Below are positions 25,571-34,524 of a DNA stretch of 64,000 nt, in pieces (the first letter of the stretch is position 1; the number at the start of each line of letters is the position of its first letter). Both the position numbers and the translations under genes were made by a program. The DNA comes from JACVRW01 sp963835705. GTDB taxonomy: Bacteria; Actinomycetota; Thermoleophilia; Solirubrobacterales; Thermoleophilaceae. The stretch is from contig CAWIGR010000005.1 in NCBI GenBank assembly GCA_963835705.1, positions 1-64,000 on the forward strand, written 5' to 3'. The notes under the pieces are model-generated. The model searched no databases and was not told where the DNA came from. It worked only from the letters and a program-made list of their open reading frames with translations.

Positions 25571-26827
25571 TCAGCTCCTCGCGGTTGCCGGCTGGGGGAC
25601 GCCGCCAAGGACGAGCTCGGCCGCCTGGTGGCCGGTCGCGAGGCTGATGCCGTCGCCGGACTTCTCTCGCCAGGGCTCGGCGCCGGCCAGCGTGGCGCCG
25701 GCGACCAACACGTTCTGGTGGCCCTCCGGGCGCAGGTCCGAGCCCACTGCCACGCCGGCCCCGGCGATCGGGTGGTCGTCGAAGTAGCCCGGCCGGAAGC
25801 GCTCCTCGCCGGGGGCGGGCACCCCGGTCACGGGCAGGCCCAGCGCCGTCTCGCGCGCGGTCCAGCGGGAGTCGAGCTCGAGCCCCCCGGACGCGAACCC
25901 GCCGGTGGCCAGCACGACCCAGTCGCAGCCGCGGCGCTCGTCGCGCAGCCCCACGCGCACGCGCAGCGCGCCGACCCGGCCGCCCTCCAGCTCCGCGCCG
26001 ATGACCACGGCGTTGAGGATCATGCGCCCGCCCGCCCGGCGCAGGGCATCGCGCAGGATGGCGAACAGCCGCATGCCGGGCACCGAGGGCGGAAGGGTGG
26101 GGACCTCGAACACCGGCCGTGCCAGCTGTCGCTCCAGCTCCGACCAGGCGCCGTGAGGGTCGGCGATGCCGAGCACGGCGGGGAACGCCACGCGCTCGTC
26201 AGCCCGCAGGCGCCCGACGAGCTGGGCGCCCACCTCGGTGCGGAACGACGGGTCGTCGAAGGCGCGCGCGTAGCCCAGCGAGTTCACGTCGGCGCGGCCC
26301 TCGGGCACGAGATCGAGCTCCGCCGCGCGCGCGGGCGTGCCCGTGCGCCCCAGCGTCTCGGCCAGCAGCGCCGGATGGAAGTCCTTGAGCCCCCGGAAGC
26401 CGACCACGAGCACGGGGGCATCGCCGCGCAGGTCGCCGCCAGCCATCGTCTCGGGCACGACCGCGGACGGGCGCGGCACGCCGAGGGCCGTCGGCAGCAG
26501 CAGGTTCTCCTGCAGGCCTCCCTCGTAGGCGTACGGCGCCAGCGAGCCGGCCACCACGCGCGCTTTGAGCCACTCGACCGATGCCTGCACGGCGCCCGCC
26601 CCGACCAGGCTGTACGGATGGCCGTCCCCGAGCCGGGCCAGCGCCTCGCCGGGATGCTCGACGCGCTCGGGGGCGTAGCCGAGCACGTCGATCGTGCCCG
26701 CGCTCAGGTGGGTCGCGCCCACGCCCTTGGCAAGAACCAGTACGCGCGCGCCGCCCTCCGCGAGGCGCACCGCTGCGGTCAGCCCGGCCAGGCCGGCGCC
26801 GACGACCACGACGTCGTGGTGGCTCAT
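25571..26827 (-). CDS. glpB: Anaerobic-type glycerol-3-phosphate dehydrogenase subunit B
   Basis: This flavoprotein has 418 residues, the same size as E. coli GlpB. It begins with VVVVGAGLAGLTAAVRLAEG and contains GLQENLLLPTALG, GFRGLKDFHP and a C-terminal FAD-binding GYFDDHPIAGAGVAV. In the GlpABC complex, subunit B carries FMN/FAD and links GlpA to GlpC. The ATG overlaps the glpA stop by 4 nt. Confidence 0.92.
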   Translation of the reverse strand: MSHHDVVVVGAGLAGLTAAVRLAEGGARVLVLAKGVGATHLSAGTIDVLGYAPERVEHPGEALARLGDGHPYSLVGAGAVQASVEWLKARVVAGSLAPYAYEGGLQENLLLPTALGVPRPSAVVPETMAGGDLRGDAPVLVVGFRGLKDFHPALLAETLGRTGTPARAAELDLVPEGRADVNSLGYARAFDDPSFRTEVGAQLVGRLRADERVAFPAVLGIADPHGAWSELERQLARPVFEVPTLPPSVPGMRLFAILRDALRRAGGRMILNAVVIGAELEGGRVGALRVRVGLRDERRGCDWVVLATGGFASGGLELDSRWTARETALGLPVTGVPAPGEERFRPGYFDDHPIAGAGVAVGSDLRPEGHQNVLVAGATLAGAEPWREKSGDGISLATGHQAAELVLGGVPQPATARS

Positions 26828-28401
26828 GCCGGCTGCGCCTCCCCGTCGGGCAGGTGCTCGACGTCGAGCAGGCCCTGGAAGATCCAGTCGTCGAGGCGCG
26901 CCTGGCGCAGCTGGTCGCCGTAGAGGATCGGCCACACGCCCTTCCAGCGCTCCTGGAGGAAGCCGCGCAGCGACGCGGCGGCCTCGGCTCCGTCGAGGTC
27001 GCCGAGCCCGTGCAGGATCCCGGTCGCGCGGTAGATGCAGAATCCGCCCTGGCATGGCCCCATGCCGAGGCGCAGGGTGCGCCGGATGTCGTCCAGGTTG
27101 GCCGTGCCGCGCCGGCGCATCGCCTCCTCGAGCCGCCGCCGGCCGATCAGCTCGCACTCGCAGATGAGCTGCTCCTCCTGCAGAGTCGCCTCGCGTCGGC
27201 GGAGGCGAGAGCCGATCCGGTAGTGCTCGGCGTCCTGGTCCACGGGCGGCGGAACCTCGTGCGTGCGGCACGGCCGGTCGATCCCGAGCTGCGCGCACAT
27301 GGCGTCGACGATGTCCTCCGCCATGAGGCGCAGGGTGGTCAGCTTGCCGCCGGACATCGTGAGCAGCCCGTCCACGCCGTCGCGCTCGCGGTGGTCCACG
27401 ACCGCGTGCGTTCGGCTGACGTCGCGCGTGTCCTTGACCTCGCCCACCCTGGCGTCCTGGAACAGGGGACGTACCCCCGCCCAGACGCGCATCGCCCGAG
27501 CCTGGCGGAAGCCCGGCACGAGGCGCTCGCCGTCGTCGAGCATCTGGTCGACCTCGGCCTGCGTGACCGGGATCTCGTCGGGGTCGGCGGCGCGGATGTC
27601 GGTCGTGCCGATCACGCTCACGGTTCGGACCGGGACGAGGATGTCGCCGTCCGCCGGCATCGTGCAGCGGTTGATCACGGTGTTCACCAGCCGGTGGTTC
27701 ATCGCGATCATGATCCCCTTGCCGGGGATCACGTCCACGCCCTCGATCCCCCCCATCCGGGCGATCTGCGCCGCCCAGGCGCCGGCGGCGTTGAGCGTGA
27801 AGCCGGCCTCGATGTCGAGCTCCTCGCCGGTGAGCTCGTTGCGCAGCCGCGCGCCCGCGACCGAGTCGCCGTCGCGGTGCAGGTCGATCACGCGGTGGTA
27901 GGGCAGCACGCGCGCGCCGTGCGCCGAGGCGCCGCGCGCCAGCGCCCAGACCGTCTTCCATGCGTCGATCGAGGCGTCGGGCACCTCGAAGGCGCGCCGG
28001 ATCCGGGGGTTGAGCCGCGGCTCGCGCCGCAGCGCCTCGGCCACGTCGATCTCCTCTGCGGGCAGGTCGCAGGCGCGGCAGCCCTCCAGGAAGCGGTCGC
28101 CGTACTCCGGGTCGTCATCGGGCGTCGTAACGAACAGCCCGCCGGTGTCCTCGATGCAGTCGGGGATCAGCCGGCGCAGGATCGCGTTCTCGGCCACGCA
28201 CTCCGCCGCGGCCACCGGGTCCTTGACCACGTAGCGGCCGCCCGAGTGCAGGAGGCCGTGGAAGCGCCCGCTCGTGCCCTCCGCCAGGTCGGCCCGCTCG
28301 ACCAGCACGACATCGAACCCCCGCAGCGCCGCGTCCCACGCTACGCCGGTGCCGGTGGCGCCGCCGCCGATTACGAGCACCTCGGCCTGAAGGTTCGGCA
28401 C
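26824..28401 (-). CDS. glpA: Anaerobic-type glycerol-3-phosphate dehydrogenase subunit A
   Basis: The 525-residue protein opens with VLVIGGGATGTGVAWDAALR and LVERADLAEGTSGRFHGLLH, the FAD domain of GlpA/GlpD. At the C-terminus it has the extra BFD-like [2Fe-2S] domain seen in GlpA but not GlpD, with ICECELIGRRRLEEAM and GMGPCQGGFC. It oxidises glycerol-3-phosphate to DHAP. The start is GTG at 28401; 66 nt separate it from glpK, so an internal promoter is possible but not evident. Confidence 0.94.
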   Translation of the reverse strand: MPNLQAEVLVIGGGATGTGVAWDAALRGFDVVLVERADLAEGTSGRFHGLLHSGGRYVVKDPVAAAECVAENAILRRLIPDCIEDTGGLFVTTPDDDPEYGDRFLEGCRACDLPAEEIDVAEALRREPRLNPRIRRAFEVPDASIDAWKTVWALARGASAHGARVLPYHRVIDLHRDGDSVAGARLRNELTGEELDIEAGFTLNAAGAWAAQIARMGGIEGVDVIPGKGIMIAMNHRLVNTVINRCTMPADGDILVPVRTVSVIGTTDIRAADPDEIPVTQAEVDQMLDDGERLVPGFRQARAMRVWAGVRPLFQDARVGEVKDTRDVSRTHAVVDHRERDGVDGLLTMSGGKLTTLRLMAEDIVDAMCAQLGIDRPCRTHEVPPPVDQDAEHYRIGSRLRRREATLQEEQLICECELIGRRRLEEAMRRRGTANLDDIRRTLRLGMGPCQGGFCIYRATGILHGLGDLDGAEAAASLRGFLQERWKGVWPILYGDQLRQARLDDWIFQGLLDVEHLPDGEAQPA

Positions 28402-28467
28402 GTGATGAATGCTAGATGGGCGGTCGGGGCCGGGAGCGGCTGACGCCGCCCCCGGCCCGATCCCCCC

Positions 28468-29982
28468 TCAGCCCTCGTCGGCTTCGAACCAGTCGAACGT
28501 GCGGGTCACGGCCCGCTTCCAGTACTTGTAGTACTCGTCGCGCTGGGCCGACTCCATCTGCGGCTCCCAGCGCTTGTCCTCGACCCAGTTCTCGCGCAGG
28601 TCCTCGACCTCGTTCCAGAAGCCGGTCGCCAGACCGGCCGCGTACGCGGCGCCGAGCGACGTCGTCTCCGGGACCTTCGGCCGGATCACCGGCACGCCGA
28701 GCAGGTCGGCCTGGAACTGCATCAGCAGGTCGTTGCCGACCATGCCGCCGTCGACCTTCAGCGACTCGAGCTTCACGCCCGAGTCGGCGTCCATCGCCTC
28801 CACCACCTCACGGCTCTGGTACGCGGTCGCCTCGAGCGCAGCCCGCGCGATGTGCCCCGCGTTGACGTAGCGGGTCAGCCCTGCCACGACGCCGCGCGCG
28901 TTGGACTTCCAGTACGGCGCGAACAGCCCCGAGAACGCCGGCACGATGTAGCAGCCGCCGTTGTCGTCGACCGACTTGGCCAGGTCCTCGACCTCGGGCG
29001 CGGCCTTGATCATCTTCAGGTTGTCGCGCAGCCACTGCACGAGCGCGCCGGTGATCGCGATCGAGCCCTCGAGGCAGTAGATCGCATCCTGGTCGCCGAT
29101 CTTGTAGCCGACCGTGGTCAGCAGGCCGGACTTCGACGGAACCGCCTCCGTGCCCGTGTTGAGCAGGAGGAAGTTGCCGGTGCCGTACGTGTTCTTTGCC
29201 TCGCCGACCGAGAAGCAGGTCTGACCGAACGTGGCCGCCTGCTGGTCGCCGAGGTCACCCGCGATCGAGACGCCCTGCAGCGCACCGTCGGCCCTCACCT
29301 CGCCGTAGACCTCGCTCGACGCCCTGATCTCGGGAAGCATCGACGTCGGGACGCCCATGATGCCGGCGATCTCCTCGTCCCAGCTCAGGGACTTCAGGTC
29401 CATCAGCATCGTCCGGCTGGCGTTGGTGACGTCGGTGATGTGCTGGCCGCCGTCGGTGCCGCCTGTGAGGTTCCAGATCAGCCAGGTGTCCATGTTGCCG
29501 AACAGCAGGTCGCCCGACTCGGCCTTCTCACGGGTGCCTTCGACGTTGTCGAGGATCCAGCGGATCTTCGGCCCCGAGAAGTAGGTCGCAAGCGGAAGGC
29601 CCACCCGCTCCTGGAAGCGGGCCTGGCCGCCGTCCCGCGAGAACTCGTCGACGAGCTTGTCCGTGCGCGTGTCCTGCCAGACGAGCGCGTTGTGGACCGG
29701 TTCGCCGGTGTTCTTGTCCCACACGAGCGAGGTCTCGCGCTGGTTCGTGATCCCGACGCCGGCGATGTCGCCGGCACTGGCGCCGGCGGACTGCATCGCC
29801 TCCTCGATCACGTCCTTCGTCCGGGCCCAGATCTCGTTCGCGTCGTGCTCGACCCAGCCCGGCTTCGGGTAGATCTGCTCGTGCTCCTTCTGGGCCACGC
29901 TCACGACTTGGCCGCCGTGGTCGAAGACCATGCACCGCGTGCTGGTCGTGCCTTGGTCCAGTGCTGCCGCGTACTCAGCCAT
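28468..29982 (-). CDS. glpK: Glycerol kinase
   Basis: This 504-residue FGGY kinase has the N-terminal ALDQGTTSTRCMVFD phosphate loop, GITNQRET, the ATP-binding GTGNFLLLNTG, and the signature KVDGGMVGNDLLMQFQADLL. It phosphorylates glycerol to sn-glycerol-3-phosphate in the cytoplasm. It lies 40 nt downstream of glpF on the same strand, the usual facilitator-kinase pairing. The E. coli regulatory site for EIIA-Glc cannot be judged by eye; the only EIIA in this island is that of DhaM. Confidence 0.96.
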   Translation of the reverse strand: MAEYAAALDQGTTSTRCMVFDHGGQVVSVAQKEHEQIYPKPGWVEHDANEIWARTKDVIEEAMQSAGASAGDIAGVGITNQRETSLVWDKNTGEPVHNALVWQDTRTDKLVDEFSRDGGQARFQERVGLPLATYFSGPKIRWILDNVEGTREKAESGDLLFGNMDTWLIWNLTGGTDGGQHITDVTNASRTMLMDLKSLSWDEEIAGIMGVPTSMLPEIRASSEVYGEVRADGALQGVSIAGDLGDQQAATFGQTCFSVGEAKNTYGTGNFLLLNTGTEAVPSKSGLLTTVGYKIGDQDAIYCLEGSIAITGALVQWLRDNLKMIKAAPEVEDLAKSVDDNGGCYIVPAFSGLFAPYWKSNARGVVAGLTRYVNAGHIARAALEATAYQSREVVEAMDADSGVKLESLKVDGGMVGNDLLMQFQADLLGVPVIRPKVPETTSLGAAYAAGLATGFWNEVEDLRENWVEDKRWEPQMESAQRDEYYKYWKRAVTRTFDWFEADEG

Positions 29983-30022
29983 CTAGCCCCTCTCGGTCTG
30001 TGTATGGAAGATGTCGCCGACG

Positions 30023-30742
30023 TCAGCCTCCCGGCCACCACCAGTCGTACGCCAGCGCTCCGAGGACGCCGCCGATGATCGGGCCCACCACGGGGATCCA
30101 GGAGTAGCCCCAGTCCGACGGTCCCTTGCCCGCGATCGGCAGGATCGCGTGGATGATCCGCGGCCCGAGGTCACGCGCCGGGTTGATCGCGTAGCCCGTC
30201 GGACCGCCGAGCGAGAGCCCGATTCCGAACACCAGCAGGCCCACCAGCAGGGCGTTCAGGCCCGACACGCCGGTCGCCTCGTTGGCGACGATGGCGAGAA
30301 TCCCGAAGACGAGAATGAACGTCCCGATGATCTCGGTGATGATGTTGGCGCCGGGGTTGCGGATGGCCGGCGCCGTGCTGAAGCAGGCCAGCTTGAGCCC
30401 CGGATCCTCGGTCGCGCCCCAGTGGTTGAGGTAGGCCAACCACACGAGCGTCGCTCCGATGAACGCGCCGACGAACTCACCCGCGAGGTACTCCGGCACG
30501 TCGCCCCACTCGGTGCCGCCCTGGAAGGCGAACCCGAGCGTGACCGCCGGGTTCAGGTGTGCGCCGCTGAACTGACCTACCGCATAAGCGCCCGCCATGA
30601 CGCCTATGCCCCAGCCGAACGTGATGACGATCCAGCCGCTGTTCTGCGCCTTGGACTGGTTGAGCAGCACCCCTGCCACGACCCCGTTGCCCAACAGGAT
30701 CAGGATCGCAGTGCCGATCACCTCTGCTCCGAAGATGCTCAA
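30023..30742 (-). CDS. glpF: Glycerol uptake facilitator (MIP/aquaglyceroporin)
   Basis: The 239-residue membrane protein has six helices and two NPA boxes: HLNPAVTLG at residue 64 and AINPARDLGPR at 187. The Asp directly after the second NPAR is the residue that marks glycerol facilitators rather than water channels. The TTG start at 30742 is fixed by a strong AGGAGGAG ribosome-binding site. A -35/-10 pair lies upstream. Next gene downstream is glpK. Confidence 0.94.
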   Translation of the reverse strand: MSIFGAEVIGTAILILLGNGVVAGVLLNQSKAQNSGWIVITFGWGIGVMAGAYAVGQFSGAHLNPAVTLGFAFQGGTEWGDVPEYLAGEFVGAFIGATLVWLAYLNHWGATEDPGLKLACFSTAPAIRNPGANIITEIIGTFILVFGILAIVANEATGVSGLNALLVGLLVFGIGLSLGGPTGYAINPARDLGPRIIHAILPIAGKGPSDWGYSWIPVVGPIIGGVLGALAYDWWWPGG

Positions 30743-30781
30743 AGCTCCTCCTCCGTGCGTTTGCCTGACGAGCGCGACCGG

Positions 30782-30811
30782 ACACTAATGCGGATCGCTG
30801 CTTGGAAGCAA
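30782..30811 (-). promoter_or_regulatory. Candidate sigma-A-type promoter of glpF
   Basis: On the minus strand TTGCTT (30811-30806) and TAGTGT (30787-30782) are separated by 18 nt, about 40 nt before the glpF start. The leader then carries the AGGAGGAG ribosome-binding site, so this unit is not leaderless. Confidence 0.45.
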
Positions 30812-30836
30812 CCACCGCAAGCGTCCCTTCAGCCCG

Positions 30837-31469
30837 TCACCCCCCGAAAGTGCGCGCAGCGACCCCGAGTAGCAGCTGCGAGGACGTCGCGCCGGGGTCC
30901 TGGTGGCCGACGCTGCGGGGCCCTAGGTAGCTGGCCCGTCCCCGGCGGGCCTCGAGGGGGATCGTCGCCCGCATTCCCTCCTCCGCCGCGTCCGCCGAGC
31001 GCGTCAGCGCGTCGGCCAGCCCGCTGCCGTCGCCTTCGGCGGCGCGCAGCGCGTCCACGGCGGGCACGAGCGCGTCGACCATCGTCTTGTCGCCGGGCTC
31101 GGCCTTGCCGCGCGCCTGAACCCCCTTCACCCCGGACTCGAGCGCCGCCGTCCACCCGGCGAGGTCGAGCTCCTCACGACCCGCCGACGCCGTGCCCATC
31201 TGCAGGAACAGCGTCCCGTACAGCGGGCCGGCGGCTCCGCCGACGCTCGACACCAGCGCCATGCCGACCGCTTTGAGCAGTGCGCCGATGTCCTCGCCGT
31301 CGGTGCCGTCCATCTTCTCGACGGCCTTGCGCATGCCGCGGTCCATGTTGGTGCCGTGGTCACCGTCGCCGATCGCCGTGTCGAGCTTGACCAGCTCGGC
31401 GCGGCGTTCGGCGATCTCCTCGGCGTAGGCACGGATCCAGTCGCGGACCGCGGTCGAGGTGATGCTCAC
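30837..31469 (-). CDS. dhaL: Dihydroxyacetone kinase ADP-binding subunit DhaL
   Basis: This 210-residue all-helical subunit has the Mg-ADP site KLDTAIGDGDHGTNMDRG with Asp30, Asp35 and Asp37 in the positions known from E. coli DhaL. It also has VGGAAGPLYGTLF and the C-terminal GPRSVGHQDPGA loop. DhaL takes phosphate from DhaM and passes it to dihydroxyacetone bound on DhaK. The GTG start lies 10 nt after the dhaK stop. Confidence 0.95.
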   Translation of the reverse strand: MSITSTAVRDWIRAYAEEIAERRAELVKLDTAIGDGDHGTNMDRGMRKAVEKMDGTDGEDIGALLKAVGMALVSSVGGAAGPLYGTLFLQMGTASAGREELDLAGWTAALESGVKGVQARGKAEPGDKTMVDALVPAVDALRAAEGDGSGLADALTRSADAAEEGMRATIPLEARRGRASYLGPRSVGHQDPGATSSQLLLGVAARTFGG

Positions 31470-31479
31470 GGTGTGCCTC

Positions 31480-32478
31480 TCAGCCCATGCGGAGCGCAGG
31501 CGTGTCGACGGGCGCGTCCCACAGCCGCGTCAGCTCGTCGTCGAGCTTGAGCAGCGTGATCGAGCAGCCCGCCATCTCCAGCGAGGTGATGTAGTTGCCG
31601 ACCAGCCGGCGCTCGATCGTGATGCCACGCTCCTGAAGGAAGCGGTCGAGCTCGCGGTAGACGATGTAGAGCTCGATCAGCGGCGTGCCGCCCATCCCGT
31701 TCACGAGCGCCAGCACGCGGTCGCCGGACTCGTACGGCAGGTCCTCCACGATCGCGGTCGCGAGGCGCTCGACGACGTGGGCGGCCGACGCGAGCGGCTC
31801 CCGGAACCGGCCCGGCTCGCCGTGGATGCCGATTCCGATCTCCATCTCGTCGTCGGCCAGCTCGAAGCTCGGCTCGCCCGAGCCGGGCGTCACGCACGGG
31901 GTCAGCGCCATGCCCATGCTGCGGCCCTGGCCGTTGACGGTCCGGCACAGCTCGGCCACCTCGGCGAGGGACTTGCCCTCCTCCGCGGCCGCGCCGCAGA
32001 TCTTCTCGGCGATCACAGTGATGCCCACCCCGCGGCGGCCCGCGGTGTAGAGGCTGTCCTGCACGGCCACGTCGTCGTTGGTGACCACGGCCTCGACTTC
32101 GACGCCCTCGCCCTTGGCGAGATCCGCGGCCATCTCGAAGTTCAGCACGTCGCCGGTGTAGTTCTTGACGATGTGCAGCACGCCCGCGCCGCCGTCGACC
32201 GCCTTGGTGGCCTCGAGCATCTGGTCGGGCGTGGGTGAGGTGAAGACCTCGCCCGGGCACGCGGCGTCGAGCATGCCGCGGCCGACGAAGCCGCCGTGCA
32301 TCGGCTCGTGGCCCGAGCCTCCGCCCGAGATGATCCCGACCTTGCCCTGGACCGGAGCGTCGGCGCGCACGATCACGTACGGGTCGTAGCTCACACGAAG
32401 CTGGTCGCCATGTGCCGCCTCGACGCCCTCGAGCGCCTCGCGCACCACGGCGTCCGGATCGTTGATCAGCTTCTTCAT
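31480..32478 (-). CDS. dhaK: Dihydroxyacetone kinase substrate-binding subunit DhaK
   Basis: The 332-residue protein has the family site SGGGSGHEPMHGGFVG (His57) and the catalytic His219 in GIGIHGEPG, the residue that binds dihydroxyacetone covalently as a hemiaminal. The ATG is preceded by AGGAGGGT. It heads the glycerol/DHA island on the minus strand. With DhaL and the distal DhaM it forms a PEP-dependent, not ATP-dependent, kinase. The 100-nt gap upstream contains a GTATAC core near 32523 but no convincing operator. Confidence 0.95.
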   Translation of the reverse strand: MKKLINDPDAVVREALEGVEAAHGDQLRVSYDPYVIVRADAPVQGKVGIISGGGSGHEPMHGGFVGRGMLDAACPGEVFTSPTPDQMLEATKAVDGGAGVLHIVKNYTGDVLNFEMAADLAKGEGVEVEAVVTNDDVAVQDSLYTAGRRGVGITVIAEKICGAAAEEGKSLAEVAELCRTVNGQGRSMGMALTPCVTPGSGEPSFELADDEMEIGIGIHGEPGRFREPLASAAHVVERLATAIVEDLPYESGDRVLALVNGMGGTPLIELYIVYRELDRFLQERGITIERRLVGNYITSLEMAGCSITLLKLDDELTRLWDAPVDTPALRMG

Positions 32479-32579
32479 GCACCCTCCTGGTGTCGCTGTG
32501 GGTCGTACCCGGCGTGGGGACCGTATACCGGGCGGTCGGCGCTCGCAACGGCGGGAGCGCCGGCGACGAGACCTGGGTC

Positions 32580-33506
32580 TCAGGCGGGGGTGCTGGTGCG
32601 ATCCGCTGCGGGCTCCGGCGGCGCCGCCGGAGCGCGTTCGAAGCGCGCGGGGGTGGCGGGCGCCGGCGGCGCCGGCAGGCCCTTCCGGTCCCAGAAGTCG
32701 CGCACCGCGTCCATGGCCTCGTGCCGGTGCTCGACGCCGCGCGGGCGAATCGGCCGGCCGAAGCGCACCTCGACCTCGTGGCGGCGCGAGACGAGGCCGC
32801 CGGTGGGGATGCGCCGCGGCCAGTTCTGGCCGGGCGGCATCGCCTCGTGGGTGCCGCTGATGTAGATCGGCACGATGTCGATGTCGTGGTTGGCGGCGAT
32901 CACCGCGGCGCCCGAGCGCGGCTGGCCGATCTGGCCGTCGCGCGAGCGCGTCCCCTCCGGGAACATCACGAGGTTCCAGCCCTCGTCGATCAGCCGGTCC
33001 ACGTGGTCGGTCGCGCCGTTGCCGAGCCCGCCGCCCTGGCGGCCGAGCGGCACGGTGTTGAACAGCAGCGCGACGCCGCGGGCCTTCCAGCGGCTGTCGT
33101 AGAAGTAGTCGGCCGCCGCGGCCACCGCCGTGCGGGCGCGCCACTTGCGCGGCATCGCGCGCAGGATGGTGGGGGTGTCGAGATGGCTCGAGTGGTTGGC
33201 GACGAAGACCACGGGATGCTCGAGCGTGTCGAAGACCTCGCGGCCGACGCTGCGGTTGCGCACGTAGTAGTCGATCAGCGGGCCGAGCCCAAGGCTGATC
33301 AGCCCCTCGCGCGCGGCCTTCGCGGCGTCGCAGCGCGCCCAGGAGACGTCCATCTCCGCGTACTGGCGGGCAAGCTCGGTGCCCTTGGTGCGCAGCTCGC
33401 TGCCGCGGGTGCGCAGCTCGTCGCTCAGATCGGGGATCCGTCCCCTGATGTCAGGTACGCGCTCCCGCAGATTGGGCACGCGTGGCTTGGCTTTCTCCTC
33501 GCCCAT
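32580..33506 (-). CDS. PlsC-type 1-acylglycerol-3-phosphate acyltransferase-like protein
   Basis: The acyltransferase motifs are clear: NHSSHLDTPT (the NHxxxxD catalytic pair) and FPEGTRSRDG (substrate binding). The 308-residue protein also has a charged N-terminal extension of about 70 residues with short repeats (PNLRERVPDIRGRIPDLSDE, LRTRGSELRTKGTE) likely to be helical, and a Pro/Ala-rich tail. It would acylate lysophosphatidate or a related glycerolipid at the membrane. It is upstream of dhaK on the same strand but separated by 101 nt. Confidence 0.87.
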   Translation of the reverse strand: MGEEKAKPRVPNLRERVPDIRGRIPDLSDELRTRGSELRTKGTELARQYAEMDVSWARCDAAKAAREGLISLGLGPLIDYYVRNRSVGREVFDTLEHPVVFVANHSSHLDTPTILRAMPRKWRARTAVAAAADYFYDSRWKARGVALLFNTVPLGRQGGGLGNGATDHVDRLIDEGWNLVMFPEGTRSRDGQIGQPRSGAAVIAANHDIDIVPIYISGTHEAMPPGQNWPRRIPTGGLVSRRHEVEVRFGRPIRPRGVEHRHEAMDAVRDFWDRKGLPAPPAPATPARFERAPAAPPEPAADRTSTPA

Positions 33507-33552
33507 GCCCCAAGTACTCCGTCGGCCGGGAACGGTTTCTCGGTACCCCGCT

Positions 33553-33558
33553 TAGGCT
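33553..33558 (+). promoter_or_regulatory. -10 box of the aldo/keto reductase gene (leaderless type)
   Basis: TAGGCT lies 6 nt before the ATG at 33565. The same GCTTAGGCTTC context recurs before the gene at 36061. Confidence 0.5.
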
Positions 33559-33564
33559 TCCGGC

Positions 33565-34503
33565 ATGCCTGCAGACCGCGCCGGCGCGGAGATCGGGCTC
33601 GGCCTCGCCGCCCTCGGGCGGCCGGGCTACATCAACCTGGGCCACGGTCGCGACGTGGACGACGTCGCCGTCGAGCGGATGGAGCGCGTCGCGCACGAGG
33701 TGCTCGACGCCGCCTGGGAGAAGGGAGTGCGGGCGTTCGACGCGGCGCGCTCCTACGGGCGCGCGGAGGCGTTCCTGGCGACGTGGCTCGAGCGGCGCGA
33801 GCTGGCGTCCCGCGAGGCGCAGGTGAGCTCGAAGTGGGGCTATTCGTACACCGCCGGCTGGCGGGTGGACGCGGACGAGCACGAGGTCAAGGACCTCACC
33901 GCGGCGCAGCTTCGGCGCCAGTGGCGGGAGACGAGCGAGCTGCTCGGCGACCACGTGCGTCTCTACCAGATCCACTCGGCCACCATCGAGAGCGGAGTGC
34001 TCGAAGACCGGGAGGTCCTCGCCGAGCTGGCCGCGTTGCGCGAGCGCGGCGTGCGGATCGGGCTCACGGTCACGGGGCCCGGACAGGCCGCGACGATCGA
34101 GCGCGCCCTGCAGACGGGCGGCTTCGACGCGGTTCAGGCGACCTGGAACCTGCACGAGCGCTCGGCCGCCGGCGCCCTGGCAAGCGCGCACGAGGCCGGG
34201 CTGTACGTCATGGTCAAGGAGGCGCTCGCGAACGGGCGGCTCACGGCCCGGGGCGCCCACCCGGAGCTGACGCGCGCGGCTCACGACCGCGGTACGACGG
34301 AGGATGCGCTGGCGCTCTCCGCGGCGCTCGCGCAGCCGTGGGTAGACCTCGTGCTGAGCGGGGCGGCGACGGTGGCGCAACTGCGCAGCAACCTCGGGGC
34401 GCGGGAGGTCGCCTGGGACGACGAGCTCGAAGGGCGGCTCGCCGGGCTGGTCGAGGAGCCGGACGCCTACTGGGCCGCGCGCGCCGAGCTGCCCTGGAAC
34501 TGA
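33565..34503 (+). CDS. Aldo/keto reductase family protein
   Basis: The 312-residue TIM-barrel protein has the catalytic Asp and Tyr in FDAARSYGRAE, Lys in SSKWGYSYT and His in YQIHSATIE, so the reductase tetrad is complete. It would reduce a carbonyl with NADPH; the substrate cannot be inferred. It is monocistronic, with its start supported by a leaderless -10 box, and divergent from the acyltransferase gene. Confidence 0.88.
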   Translation: MPADRAGAEIGLGLAALGRPGYINLGHGRDVDDVAVERMERVAHEVLDAAWEKGVRAFDAARSYGRAEAFLATWLERRELASREAQVSSKWGYSYTAGWRVDADEHEVKDLTAAQLRRQWRETSELLGDHVRLYQIHSATIESGVLEDREVLAELAALRERGVRIGLTVTGPGQAATIERALQTGGFDAVQATWNLHERSAAGALASAHEAGLYVMVKEALANGRLTARGAHPELTRAAHDRGTTEDALALSAALAQPWVDLVLSGAATVAQLRSNLGAREVAWDDELEGRLAGLVEEPDAYWAARAELPWN

Positions 34504-34524
34504 GGCGCGGGCGCCCCGCGGCGG

